Shown: piece by piece, positions 18,667 through 27,636 of the stretch
Layout: every line of letters begins with the position of its first letter
How positions within the stretch are numbered: the stretch's first letter is position 1
From: Bacteriovoracaceae bacterium
GTDB taxonomy: Bacteria; Bdellovibrionota; Bacteriovoracia; Bacteriovoracales; Bacteriovoracaceae
Assembly (NCBI GenBank): GCA_947446575.1
Contig: CANFHC010000018.1
Coordinates: forward strand, 1-60,266
Reading direction: 5' to 3'
Length of the DNA: 60,266 bases
Notes under the pieces: model-generated
Seen by the model: the letters and a program-made list of their open reading frames with translations, nothing else
Database searches by the model: none
What the model was told of the DNA's origin: nothing
Position numbers and translations under genes: made by a program

Positions 18667-19410
18667 ATGCAAACATGGACTTCAAAAACTTACAGAAAAG
18701 ACGATAAAATATTTCGAGGCGCCTTTAATTATTTTAGGAATGAAAATTCTTATGCTGAAGAAATCTTTGACGTCTACCGCGATAAAAAAGAGCAAAGTTA
18801 TCATTATGTTTCAGAGGCTGTCGTAAAAGTGACGACCGGTGAAGTTCTCAATCTGCATGTCGAATATGTGGTCAATAAAGATTATATTCCTCAATTAGTT
18901 ATTGTTGAAAAACTGATGGGTAAAGAAGCTACCCGCGAGGTTTATGAATATAGTGTGCGAAAAAATCACCTCACTTATAAATTCACCAACTCTAAAGGTG
19001 AAGAACATATTGATGAAATCGCAACTGCTCCCAAATACCATATTACAACTCCAACGGCTGCAAGCTCTATGCTTTTTTTGCGCTCTAAAAAATTTGATGC
19101 CAGTGGAAAAAACTCATTTAATATTCTAGTGGCCAGTAATCAATGGGATTACAAAGAAGTTCCAAAATTTAAAAATGTCATTATGGAACGTGCGAATTTA
19201 ACGGCAGAAAAAATGAATATCGACGGTCAAAACGTCCAGGCCACTCAGTATAAAATGTTTGATGATGAAACTGATTTTAAAGCAGCAAAAGACCCTCAAC
19301 ACATTAAAATATTTTTAAGCCAGCACGGTGCGGTTCCTTATATGATTCGCACCGACGACGGAACAAAAATTCAAATCAAGTATCTCAATGATCTCACTGA
19401 GAAAGAGTAG
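18667..19410 (+). CDS. Conserved hypothetical protein, cytoplasmic
   Basis: 247 aa with no signal peptide or membrane helices. The sequence is beta-rich with regular aromatic/charged alternation (DVYRDKKEQSYHYVSEAVVKV...). The pattern resembles lipocalin- or DUF6134-like single-domain proteins, but I cannot name a family. Its last 17 bases overlap the end of the convergent helicase gene. The upstream gap (about 60 bases) is shared with the divergent membrane-protein gene. Confidence 0.65.
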   Translation: MQTWTSKTYRKDDKIFRGAFNYFRNENSYAEEIFDVYRDKKEQSYHYVSEAVVKVTTGEVLNLHVEYVVNKDYIPQLVIVEKLMGKEATREVYEYSVRKNHLTYKFTNSKGEEHIDEIATAPKYHITTPTAASSMLFLRSKKFDASGKNSFNILVASNQWDYKEVPKFKNVIMERANLTAEKMNIDGQNVQATQYKMFDDETDFKAAKDPQHIKIFLSQHGAVPYMIRTDDGTKIQIKYLNDLTEKE

Positions 19411-22321
19411 AAACGGGACTGGCCCTACTTAAAATAAATTCTTCAATCTCCAGGCAAGCTTCTTCGATAGGCGCTCTTAAAAGTGAGTATGGCTCCATTA
19501 GTTTAACCATTTTTTCCATGGTTTTTCCTTTCCAACTCTTCACCCGATTATCGACAATAATGACTCCACCGAAATCACTTTCAGTGCGCAGTAGTCTTCC
19601 TAATTTTTGATGAAGCGAGCGCGTTCTGTGAGCCAGGTAATAATCGGTAAATTCATTTCCTAAATTAGCTTCAAAAAAATCTCTTCTTTCATTCACAACC
19701 AAATCCATTCTTAAATCTGGAATTTTATCAATAAAAATAAATTGAAGAGCGTCTCCTGGAATATCAATCCCTTCTCCAAAAGATTCCATTCCTAAAAGAA
19801 TTCCCGAAGATGATCGTTTGTAGTCCTCAACGACGTTTGTTCCCATTCCTTGAATGAATAATGGGATCTGCCCTTCAAATTCTTTCAACAATATTTCTCG
19901 AGCTATTTCAAAACGTGCTTTAGCTGAAAATAAAAGCAATGTCTTACCATTGAGTTTTCTGATCAGCGGTTTGATTTTTGCTAAATTATGTTCCACAAAA
20001 TTTGATTGATATAAAGAAGGCCCATCATCACAAAGAAAAATTTTTGTCATAGCTTTATAGTCATAAGTAAATGGCAGGTATGTTCCAGTCTTGAATCTTT
20101 TTTCTGGCTCTAAATAAGCATATCCTGTCGCCCATTCAATTCCTTTTGCTCCCGTATCTCCCGTTCCATTGGCAAGAGTGGCCGAAGTAAAAATAACTGA
20201 CGCTGATGTTGCAAGTAATTGCTCTTTCACAATTCTCCCCACATCTATAGGAGACGAAGAAAATAAATAGCCAAAGCTTTCAATAAACTTCATAGATCGA
20301 CAATAATTTTCAGTCGGTACAATCAGTTTATCAAAACAAGTTACATAATCTGTAAGCTGCGAAAAAAACGATTCAAAACGAGTAAAAGCAATAATTTCAT
20401 TTTCTGATTTTAAATTTTTTGCCTCAAACCTTCCCGCATAAGGAATAAAATAATTTAAATAGGTCTGCAATATAAAATGCACACTCTCCAAATGATTTAA
20501 AATCGCCTGTGCATTACTTTCGGTATTCGTAATGCGATTGAGCATCGGCAACTCATTCCAAAAAATTTCCGTGTATTTTGGCATTCGCTTAAAATACATT
20601 TCAATATGATCGCGCATGGGCTTTAAATGATCTGTAATCATCTGATAGGCCTTAAGTGTTTCCTCTCGAAGTTTTCTAATCACTTCACTTGATTCACCTT
20701 CCACCATTTCATTTTGTGCCAATAAATAAAATAAAGAACCCACTCCTTGTAAGTGCTGTAGGCTATTGGTGAAAGCTTCAAATCCCACTTGATCAATTTC
20801 AAGAGAAAAAGCCTTTGTCGCTTCATCTTCAATTTTATGGGCCTCGTCGACGACGATATTTAAAGGACGAGGCATGCCCTTAGGCCATGAGAACATCAGG
20901 GAGTGATTTCCAATGATAATATGAGCTTCTTTAGCCTCTCGCAACCCCGTTATATAACTGCAGTTCCCTTTAAAAGGACAATTCGATCCTGAACAAGATC
21001 TAAAATCCACGGCCACTTCTTTTTCTCTTCTGTGAAGTGGTTCAATTTTTTTCTTTAAAACGTACGGAAGGTCATCGCGCAAAATTTTATCATTACTTTT
21101 TAAGCGAGCATTAAAAAAGAAAATCGATTCTAAATACATTGAAGTAAAAAGTTCGTGGAAATCTTCTGAAAATCCCATGAGGGTATTTTCACTTTCTTCC
21201 TGACGAAATAGTGATTCACATAAATGGTTATTAGAGCCGACTAAAAGCTTGATTTTAATTTCGTCTTCATTTAATCCCAAAAACTCTCTGACTTGAGGAA
21301 CGTCTTTGTTGAAAGCTTGATGTTGTAGCGTTTTGGTTCCCGTTGCTATAAGCACGGGCTTTTTTTCTTGAAGAGCAAAGAGTACTGAGGGGATCAGGTA
21401 ACCAAAAGTCTTCCCTGTACCGGTAGGAGCTTGAATTAAGCTGTGTATACTATTTTTAAATGACTGTCCCGATTTTACAGCCAAGTCAATTTGCGACTGT
21501 CTTTTTCTGTAACTTGGAAACAGAGTTTTAATTTTTTCTTCGTCACTGAAAATATTTTTTATATTCTGACCTGAAAACTCCATGTCAAAATTTTTCGTCA
21601 ATTTCTTTGGTGGTTGAATTTCAGGAAAACGTTTGGCCCAAATTTTCTCTTTAGCTAGAAGTACGGATGTAGCAAGATCGAAATCAATTGATGTTGCCAG
21701 CGCTTGCAGCTCACTATCTTCCAGATGCAAAAAATTGGCGAGCCAAAAGTTATCTAACTTCTTTTCTAATAATTGCAATTTTATAAATTGGTAATAGGCC
21801 TTATCAAGTCTTGTCAGAACGCTTGCCACCAACACTACTTTCAATAAATCGCGCGCGTCTTCATAGCCTCGGTGCATTTCGGTTTCAGCGATGCCCCAGT
21901 CTTGAATGAAATGCTCTAATTTTAATGATGCATATTCTGGAAATAATAAACCTAAAAACAAAAGTGTGTCACAATACTCTTCTCGCGTACTTCCATCATC
22001 AATTTTATCAAATGAGCGCTTTAAAAAACTTTCTTCAAAATCAGCATTGTGAGCAACCAGTTTTACCCCAAATAATTCTTGGACATCACCTTCGACTTCG
22101 CGCCAAGTCGGAGCATGTACCAACATTTTTGTAGTAATCCCAGTAAGTTTTTGGATGAAACTAGAAAGCTCCCCTTGGTATTGAACTAAAGAAGAGAATT
22201 TTTTGACGAGAGTAATTCCGTCGTACAAAAGAAAACCAATATCAATAACTTGATCAAAACTAGCGTCAGTTCCCGAAGTCTCAACGTCGATAACGGCCCA
22301 AATTCCAAGACGGTGACTCAT
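19394..22321 (-). CDS. dinG: DinG-family helicase with N-terminal DEDDh exonuclease domain
   Basis: 975 aa. Residues 1-170 form a DnaQ-like exonuclease (D12-V-E14, H91-N-A-D94, H150...D155: a complete DEDDh set). From about 270 an XPD/DinG-like superfamily 2 helicase follows: Walker A A298-P-T-G-T-G-K-T, D492-E-A-H box, and late motif VI H-Q-x-x-G-R-L-L-R. Four cysteines, C368, C443, C448 and C454, match the spacing of the Fe-S cluster of E. coli DinG. The protein should unwind 5'-3' on ssDNA-tailed, R-loop or D-loop substrates. Having both the exonuclease and the Fe-S cysteines is unusual (see findings). Confidence 0.92.
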   Translation of the reverse strand: MSHRLGIWAVIDVETSGTDASFDQVIDIGFLLYDGITLVKKFSSLVQYQGELSSFIQKLTGITTKMLVHAPTWREVEGDVQELFGVKLVAHNADFEESFLKRSFDKIDDGSTREEYCDTLLFLGLLFPEYASLKLEHFIQDWGIAETEMHRGYEDARDLLKVVLVASVLTRLDKAYYQFIKLQLLEKKLDNFWLANFLHLEDSELQALATSIDFDLATSVLLAKEKIWAKRFPEIQPPKKLTKNFDMEFSGQNIKNIFSDEEKIKTLFPSYRKRQSQIDLAVKSGQSFKNSIHSLIQAPTGTGKTFGYLIPSVLFALQEKKPVLIATGTKTLQHQAFNKDVPQVREFLGLNEDEIKIKLLVGSNNHLCESLFRQEESENTLMGFSEDFHELFTSMYLESIFFFNARLKSNDKILRDDLPYVLKKKIEPLHRREKEVAVDFRSCSGSNCPFKGNCSYITGLREAKEAHIIIGNHSLMFSWPKGMPRPLNIVVDEAHKIEDEATKAFSLEIDQVGFEAFTNSLQHLQGVGSLFYLLAQNEMVEGESSEVIRKLREETLKAYQMITDHLKPMRDHIEMYFKRMPKYTEIFWNELPMLNRITNTESNAQAILNHLESVHFILQTYLNYFIPYAGRFEAKNLKSENEIIAFTRFESFFSQLTDYVTCFDKLIVPTENYCRSMKFIESFGYLFSSSPIDVGRIVKEQLLATSASVIFTSATLANGTGDTGAKGIEWATGYAYLEPEKRFKTGTYLPFTYDYKAMTKIFLCDDGPSLYQSNFVEHNLAKIKPLIRKLNGKTLLLFSAKARFEIAREILLKEFEGQIPLFIQGMGTNVVEDYKRSSSGILLGMESFGEGIDIPGDALQFIFIDKIPDLRMDLVVNERRDFFEANLGNEFTDYYLAHRTRSLHQKLGRLLRTESDFGGVIIVDNRVKSWKGKTMEKMVKLMEPYSLLRAPIEEACLEIEEFILSRASPVSTLSQ

Positions 22322-22433
22322 TTCATTTCCTTTTATAGATTATTAGGACTTTTTATCACATTGGGAGCTATTAGAATATTGATGAAGCTCGTTTTTTCCT
22401 TTATTGTTAGTTTTTATTTTAAAGGTGAAAATT

Positions 22434-22823
22434 ATGACGAGTGCCGTTGTTTTCCAAATTCAATCTTTTTGCGTTTATGCCCTAATGGTCTTTGGAATCA
22501 CTAAACGAAAAAAGAGAAAAATTCATGTGCCAACGATGATTACCGTACTCGTGTGGGATATTATTCTTATTTTACAAATTGAACTAGGGCGATCGGCAGT
22601 TGAAAAAGCTTCAAAGGCTCTAGCTAATCCCTGGATATTAAATGTACATGTCTCTTTTGCAATTTCATGTGTAATTTTCTATTTTCTTCTTATCTTCACA
22701 GGGAGAAAATTACTCAACGGACAAAATGAATACCGCATGCGCCACCGACTTTTTGGCTGGAGTGCTTTTGCTCTGCGTACTCTAACTTTGATCACCAGCT
22801 TTTATGCTGTTGTTCCCAAATAG
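22434..22823 (+). CDS. Small membrane protein, DUF420-like
   Basis: 129 aa from the ATG at 22434, favoured by AAAGGTGA five bases upstream. Four hydrophobic helices with conserved-looking polar residues (H-V-P-T-M-I..W-D, a second H in N-V-H-V-S-F-A, H-R-L-F-G in the last loop, then R-T-L-T). The histidine placement is like DUF420/cytochrome-oxidase-assembly-type or b561-like proteins, so haem or metal binding is conceivable but unproven. It is followed nine bases later by bolA. Confidence 0.6.
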   Translation: MTSAVVFQIQSFCVYALMVFGITKRKKRKIHVPTMITVLVWDIILILQIELGRSAVEKASKALANPWILNVHVSFAISCVIFYFLLIFTGRKLLNGQNEYRMRHRLFGWSAFALRTLTLITSFYAVVPK

Positions 22824-22831
22824 GATCATCT

Positions 22832-23092
22832 ATGGAATTTGAAAACGTAAAAAATATTATTAAAGCAGGCTTAACAGACGCCTATGTTGAAGTCCAAGAC
22901 ATGACTGGGACAAGAGATCACCTGGACCTATTAATTGTGAGTGATCAGTTCGCAGGAATTAGGTTGATTCAACAACACCAACTCGTCATGAACTTATTAA
23001 GCGATAGTTTAAAAGCCGAAATTCACGCAGTTCAATTAAAGACTATGAGTTTTGCTGATGCCGAAAAGCGCGGAATCAAAACAAATAAATAA
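22832..23092 (+). CDS. BolA family protein
   Basis: 86 aa with the class II KH-like BolA fold. Visible marks are A-Y-V-E-V-Q-D (beta 1), the variable loop with D-H-L-D-L-L-I-V, R-L-I-Q-Q-H-Q-L-V near residue 48-56, and the ending L-K-T-M-S. A His in the 48-56 segment could be a cluster ligand. BolA proteins pair with CGFS glutaredoxins to hold a [2Fe-2S] cluster. The next gene, 19 bases on, is exactly such a glutaredoxin, so the partners are encoded together. Confidence 0.93.
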   Translation: MEFENVKNIIKAGLTDAYVEVQDMTGTRDHLDLLIVSDQFAGIRLIQQHQLVMNLLSDSLKAEIHAVQLKTMSFADAEKRGIKTNK

Positions 23093-23111
23093 GTAAAGAA
23101 GGAGAAATATT

Positions 23112-23480
23112 ATGAGCAATCCATTCCAAGTAGTAGGCGGAAACGCTATTTCTGAATTAGAACAAAATAAGAGTCTAGACCTCGCAACTCGTCTAACGAA
23201 CTTAGTAAACTCTGCTCCAATCATGCTTTTCATGAAAGGGACTCCTGATATGCCTCAGTGCGGTTTCTCAGCTAATGTTTGCAAGATTCTCAACCACGTA
23301 GGCGTAACTTACAACACTTTCAACATTCTTTCTGACATGGACATTAGAGAAGGTTTAAAAGAATTTTCCAAGTGGCCAACGTATCCACAATTGTATGTTA
23401 AAGGACAATTAGTTGGTGGAAACGACATCATCACTGAAATGATGAACAACGGTGAGTTACAAGAAGTTTTAAAAATGTAA
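23112..23480 (+). CDS. grxD: Monothiol glutaredoxin, Grx4/GrxD type
   Basis: 122 aa. A glutaredoxin fold with the monothiol active site C50-G-F-S53, preceded by M-K-G-T-P-D-M-P-Q, and the later W-P-T-Y-P-Q-L-Y-V-K-G-Q-L-V-G-G segment that binds glutathione. It carries or transfers Fe-S clusters with BolA. A slightly longer N-terminus (about 20 residues) than the E. coli protein is present. RBS AGAAGGAGAA lies upstream. A perfect palindromic terminator follows. Confidence 0.96.
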   Translation: MSNPFQVVGGNAISELEQNKSLDLATRLTNLVNSAPIMLFMKGTPDMPQCGFSANVCKILNHVGVTYNTFNILSDMDIREGLKEFSKWPTYPQLYVKGQLVGGNDIITEMMNNGELQEVLKM

Positions 23481-23486
23481 TTTGAT

Positions 23487-23516
23487 AAAAAAAGCCCTCA
23501 ATTGAGGGCTTTTTTT
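23487..23516. terminator. Perfect 30-bp bidirectional terminator
   Basis: AAAAAAAGCCCTCAA (23487-23501) and its exact complement (23502-23516) form a full palindrome with T runs on both strands. It serves grxD on the plus strand and the convergent response-regulator gene, whose TAA stop overlaps the palindrome. Confidence 0.93.
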
Positions 23517-23889
23517 ATGCTAATTTAATATCGCTTTCAATTTCTTTTATGAGTTCATCCAAATCAAAAGGCTTCGAGAAAAACTTTTTTGCCCCTGCTC
23601 TTAGCGCATCTTCCACACTCACATCTGCTTGTCCTGAAACAAAAAAGAAAATAGGATGCACAGACATTTTATTAACGTGCCCTAGAACGGCCATGCCGTT
23701 TCCGTTTGGCATTTTGTAATCTGAAACAACAATATCAATTTTTTCTGTATCGAGAATTTTTATAGCGTCATTACCACAGATAGCAGTAATCGTATTATAA
23801 CCGCAGTACTTAAACTCTTCTTCCATCAATTCAAGAATATCGGGCTCATCATCCACGATTAGTACTGTTAAGTTTTTCTTATCAAGCAT
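23515..23889 (-). CDS. Stand-alone response regulator receiver (CheY-like)
   Basis: 124 aa, a single receiver domain. Acid pocket D13-D14, phospho-acceptor D57 in V-V-S-D-Y-K-M-P, conserved Ser85 in place of Thr (F-V-S-G), and K106 in F-S-K-P-F are all present, so it should be phosphorylatable. There is no output domain, so it must act by protein contact. No kinase is adjacent. It lies downstream of, and in the same direction as, the CFI-box gene. Confidence 0.92.
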   Translation of the reverse strand: MLDKKNLTVLIVDDEPDILELMEEEFKYCGYNTITAICGNDAIKILDTEKIDIVVSDYKMPNGNGMAVLGHVNKMSVHPIFFFVSGQADVSVEDALRAGAKKFFSKPFDLDELIKEIESDIKLA

Positions 23890-23932
23890 TTTAAATTCCT
23901 AAATTCATTAGTTAGCTCTTTATTATAAATGA

Positions 23933-25222
23933 TTATTTTTCCATTAAAATTTTATTTTTCCTTAAAATATTAAGGTAGTAAAAAGTTAAAATGAATACGA
24001 GAACCGTCCATCCAAAGTTAAATAAAAAATACAGAGTGTAAGCAAAAGCTCTAATACCCAACCTAACTAATGGGTGATTGTATATAATCACGGCATAATG
24101 CGGAGCTGAACTGTAGTAAATCTTAATAAACTTTCTACCTATCCATGAATTTGCCAGCACGCGATCACGGTAGCTTCTGAAAAAGTTAGTTACGTAGTGT
24201 TCTTCTCCGAAGCCAGCAGTCAATATAAAGCAAGCCTGTTTTTTTAACAGTTCCTGAATCTCTGTTGGTTGCTCAGTAATATCGTCCGACAAAGTAGTGA
24301 GAAAGCCAAATTTGTCCATAAAAGCAACGGAGAGGGTAACTGGAGTTCCATTGGTTAAATCATTCACAACGATAGAGCCTGATTGCGAAGTGGAATAGTC
24401 ATGACTAATAAGAGCACCAGCATAGCCTGCGTCCCCTATTGGTTTATTGGTAACTCCGGGTGCTGAAGAATGATTAAAGACCACGATCTTTTTAAAATCC
24501 AACATTGAATTATCAGAAGTATAATCCATCAGAATTCTTTTATCCCCTTTGCGAGGATTCGTTATAAAAACTTTTAAATCTGTATCCAGATAAATGCGAT
24601 TACTTAAAACAACTTCAAAAAAAACTCCGCCTGTAGAAGTAGACGGAACAACAGTATCTCCCAACGCAATATTAACAGTGGGAGAAATAAAGAAATAAAG
24701 AGTGAAAGTTGTTTTAGATGTATTCGTACCGATAGTCGGACTAATGGATACACAGTCTGTTGTATATTGCGCGCAAATTGAACTTGGTGACACGTTAAAA
24801 TAGGCAATTTCTTGGGTGCCACTTAGTGTTGAATCAGTATATTTTTTAATGAGTTTATAAGTTGTTCCAGTTGATAGTTTAGCAGCGACATATAAATATT
24901 TCGTTCCCGTAACAGCTGTTGTAAGTGGAAACTTGATAACGTGAGATACGTCAGTTGAATTAAAAAGTGCAGTCACTCCTGATTTGTATTGTGAAAAATA
25001 TTTATCATGGTCTGCAGGTGTATTATTGGTCAGTGGAACATAAACGCGCGCTGGAGCACTTTCGGCCGTAGCATCTCCGCTGGGCTTATCAACATTTAAA
25101 TTATATGTTGCTCCCGAAAAGCCGGATACCACCAGATCAGTGAGCGCCGTGATGCGGACTGTATCATCGGCAAATACACATGAAGATGCAAAAATGATGA
25201 ATAAAGAAATAAGAACTTTCAT
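23933..25222 (-). CDS. Exported protein with CFI-box C-terminal domain
   Basis: 429 aa. A signal peptide (1-18, cleavage near VFA-DD) is followed by a Ser/Thr-rich extracellular-type region of repeated beta strands (20-320). The C-terminal block starts at C331-F-I-L-T-A-G-F-G and includes Y351-R-D and Y-Y-S-S-A-P (369-374). It ends with hydrophobic segments (about 388-418) and a basic tail (RKNKILMEK). This layout is the CFI-box-CTERM type, a C-terminal domain repeated in Bdellovibrionota exported proteins and thought to be an anchoring or sorting signal. The N-terminal region is not recognised. Confidence 0.72.
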   Translation of the reverse strand: MKVLISLFIIFASSCVFADDTVRITALTDLVVSGFSGATYNLNVDKPSGDATAESAPARVYVPLTNNTPADHDKYFSQYKSGVTALFNSTDVSHVIKFPLTTAVTGTKYLYVAAKLSTGTTYKLIKKYTDSTLSGTQEIAYFNVSPSSICAQYTTDCVSISPTIGTNTSKTTFTLYFFISPTVNIALGDTVVPSTSTGGVFFEVVLSNRIYLDTDLKVFITNPRKGDKRILMDYTSDNSMLDFKKIVVFNHSSAPGVTNKPIGDAGYAGALISHDYSTSQSGSIVVNDLTNGTPVTLSVAFMDKFGFLTTLSDDITEQPTEIQELLKKQACFILTAGFGEEHYVTNFFRSYRDRVLANSWIGRKFIKIYYSSAPHYAVIIYNHPLVRLGIRAFAYTLYFLFNFGWTVLVFILTFYYLNILRKNKILMEK

Positions 25223-25305
25223 CTAAAAATTATCGCTTTAATGCAGAGGCCTCGTCAAATAATTAAGCCATTGATTTATGCATTCAAATTCACTATTTTA
25301 ATCCT

Positions 25306-26178
25306 ATGGGAAAATTCTTGATCAACATTAACGGTGAACTTTTTGATGAAACGACCGGAAAAATTTCCGTCTTTGATCGCGGTTTTCTCTATGGAGATTC
25401 TGTTTACGAGGCTACCCGAACATTTAATCGAATTCCCTTTCGCATTCATCAACATCTTGAGCGCCTTTTTGATTCCGCTGAAAAAATTGCTCTCTCTCCC
25501 ACCCTTAGCCGAGCTGAAATTTTAACGTCCATTACTCAAACGATTGCCGCTTCTCTTCACGAAAATATTAGTTTGCGAATTATCCTGACCCGCGGAACCA
25601 ATAGCGATATTGGCCTGGATCCAGAATTATCTTCTGCTAATAATTTAATCATTATTACCAAGGCCATTTTACCCAATCCAGCTTGGTGGCTCACGACTGG
25701 CCTTTCAATGGTCTTTTATAAAAAAAAGAGCTCACAAAAAGGTTCACTTCCAAAGTCAGGCAATTATCAGGAGAATATTCTCGCCAATAAAGAGGCCCTC
25801 GCTCGCGGAGCCTACGATGCCATTATGGTCAATGCAGATGGCCACGTTACCGAGAGCTCCACTAGTAATATTTGGATGGTTAAAGACGGCGTCATTTATA
25901 CTCCAGCTCTAAAAGATGGAGTGCTAGAAGGCCTTACGCGAAAAACAATTTTCGAGATGGCGTCGCACAAAAACCTAAATATCAAAGAAGCTACTCTGAC
26001 TCCCCAAGATTTTCTTACAGCAGACGAGTGCTTTATAACCAGCACCACTCGAAACATTGTTCCAGTTACCAAAATTGAAGGACATCCCATCGGAGGCGCA
26101 ATGCCAGGAAAACTCACCATGGAACTTCTGTCTACCTATTTGGAGTACGTTAGCGTTGGTCACCCTAAAGAAATTTAA
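25306..26178 (+). CDS. Class IV PLP aminotransferase (branched-chain / D-amino-acid / ADC-lyase fold)
   Basis: 290 aa. The fold-type IV pattern is clear: F-D-R-G-F-L-Y-G-D-S-V-Y-E near 23-35, R-x-x-x-H-L-x-R-L near 46-55, and the PLP lysine in the P-K-S-G-N-Y-Q-E-N segment near 149-157. The glutamate motif is V-T-E-S-S-T-S-N-I-W (about 185-194), then G-L-T-R-K. Substrate choice among IlvE, D-alanine aminotransferase and aminodeoxychorismate lyase cannot be made by eye. No clear RBS; the gene stands alone upstream of rpsD. Confidence 0.88.
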   Translation: MGKFLININGELFDETTGKISVFDRGFLYGDSVYEATRTFNRIPFRIHQHLERLFDSAEKIALSPTLSRAEILTSITQTIAASLHENISLRIILTRGTNSDIGLDPELSSANNLIIITKAILPNPAWWLTTGLSMVFYKKKSSQKGSLPKSGNYQENILANKEALARGAYDAIMVNADGHVTESSTSNIWMVKDGVIYTPALKDGVLEGLTRKTIFEMASHKNLNIKEATLTPQDFLTADECFITSTTRNIVPVTKIEGHPIGGAMPGKLTMELLSTYLEYVSVGHPKEI

Positions 26179-26305
26179 AGTATGCAAGCGATTTCAAATT
26201 GACATCGCTTCTAGCTGCAAGTATTACTAACGGACGTATTTTTTTAAATTACAGCTCCAAAAAGCTAAGATTGTTAATAGTTAATTATATTAGGGGAATG
26301 TTTGC

Positions 26306-26926
26306 ATGGCACGAAGTACTACAGGAAGAAGCCGTTTTAAAATCCAAAGATCACTAGGAATTGAAATTCCAGGTCTAGGAAAAGCTGGCGCTTTAGAAAG
26401 AAGACCATACGGTCCAGGTCAACACGGTAACAAAAGAAAGAAAATTTCTGACTTTGCTGTTCGTATGAAAGAAAAGCAAAAACTTAGATATCACTATGGT
26501 ATTCGTGAAGGTCAATTAGTTAACTACGTAAAGAAAGCTAAAAAAGATAAGTCACGTGCATGGATGGAAACTCTATTAATCACTCTTGAGCGAAGATTGG
26601 CTAACGTAGTTTTCAGACTTAACTGGGCTCCATCAATGCCAGCAGCAAACCAAATGGTTTCTCATGGTCTTGTTCTAGTTAATGGTAAAAAAATCAACGT
26701 TGCTGGATATACTATTGCTAAAGGCGATACTATTTCATTATCTGAACGTGGATTTGCTTCACTTAACTATACTCAAGCTCATGCAACTCCAAGACTACCA
26801 TCTATCCCTGCTTGTTACACAATCGAAGGGAAGATTGCTAAAGTTGTTGATATGCCACTTCCATCTGACATCCCATTCGAATACGAAGGACAGTTGGTAA
26901 CGGAATATTACTGGAAAGTTAAATAA
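26306..26926 (+). CDS. rpsD: 30S ribosomal protein S4
   Basis: 206 aa, normal length. The N-terminal part has R-R-P-Y-G-P-G-Q-H-G and the central block E-K-Q-K-L-R-Y-H-Y-G. The S4 RNA-binding domain spans about 97-160 (L-E-R-R-L-A-N-V-V-F-R-L ... H-G-L-V-L-V-N-G-K-K-I-N). The zinc-cysteine set of some S4 proteins is absent (C-minus form). It nucleates 30S assembly by binding 16S rRNA. It stands alone here, not beside rpsK/rpoA, and is closed by a strong terminator. Confidence 0.98.
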   Translation: MARSTTGRSRFKIQRSLGIEIPGLGKAGALERRPYGPGQHGNKRKKISDFAVRMKEKQKLRYHYGIREGQLVNYVKKAKKDKSRAWMETLLITLERRLANVVFRLNWAPSMPAANQMVSHGLVLVNGKKINVAGYTIAKGDTISLSERGFASLNYTQAHATPRLPSIPACYTIEGKIAKVVDMPLPSDIPFEYEGQLVTEYYWKVK

Positions 26927-26943
26927 TTTTTTAAATTATATAA

Positions 26944-26971
26944 GGCCACTCGAAAGAGTGGCCTTTTTTTT
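26944..26971 (+). terminator. Intrinsic terminator of rpsD
   Basis: GGCCACTC (26944-26951), GAAA tetraloop, GAGTGGCC (26956-26963), then eight T. The sequence after it up to 27021 is conspicuously GC-rich for this genome but codes for nothing visible. Confidence 0.93.
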
Positions 26972-27021
26972 GTCCAGGATGGACGGTATGCACGCGAGAG
27001 GCAGGGGCCAGAGCGGGCTGT

Positions 27022-27636
27022 TTATGTTCTAAGTGCAGTTGAAGAAAGATTTTTATACGGGTGATCCGCAAGATAATGCACTTCAAGTCGCGGATTAAAT
27101 TTTAAAATTTCAATTTCTTGTTTTAGGTAATCGGCTTTACTAAAATTTCTTGGAACCACATAAAGTTTAGTAAGAGCAGAAATAATCACAGCAGGATTTT
27201 TCCATTTCAATAAACTCATAAAAGAGTCGTCCCCCATCAAAAAATTTTTCTCCGTCATTTTTACTTTTGGAAGCCAAGCTGAAGTGGGATTAGTTTCTTT
27301 TTTAGCGAGAAAACCTGGATAGAGTGAATAATTTGTTTCTTTTAATAATTCTGCCAGTGCTACAAATTCATCGAAAACATTTTCTTCTTCAGAAAGGGGT
27401 TTTAGTGGATTGCGATCTGGAACAATCAAAATATTTTTTTCTGGGCAAAGTTCAAGGCAACTGCGATGACCTAAATGAAAAGGATTAAATGAGCCTCCAA
27501 AAAAAGTAACTGAGTCCGTTAATGGATGTTTTAAAAAAAGTTTTGGGAGTTCAGCTTGTGAATGCATTCCATCGCTGTCAGGCATGAATTCAAAACAATT
27601 AGCAACCTCTAAACATTTTTTAAATTGATCACTCAT
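27022..27636 (-). CDS. nadD: Nicotinate-nucleotide adenylyltransferase-like protein
   Basis: 204 aa. The nucleotidyltransferase signature G-G-S-F-N-P-F-H-L-G-H (about 44-54) and the C-terminal S-S-T-A-L-R motif are both present. The first 40 residues form an extra N-terminal extension, and the protein stops one residue after S-S-T-A-L-R, lacking the closing helix common to NadD. It should adenylylate NaMN in NAD synthesis, with some doubt because of the short end. Its start overlaps the histone-fold gene by eight bases. Confidence 0.8.
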   Translation of the reverse strand: MSDQFKKCLEVANCFEFMPDSDGMHSQAELPKLFLKHPLTDSVTFFGGSFNPFHLGHRSCLELCPEKNILIVPDRNPLKPLSEEENVFDEFVALAELLKETNYSLYPGFLAKKETNPTSAWLPKVKMTEKNFLMGDDSFMSLLKWKNPAVIISALTKLYVVPRNFSKADYLKQEIEILKFNPRLEVHYLADHPYKNLSSTALRT

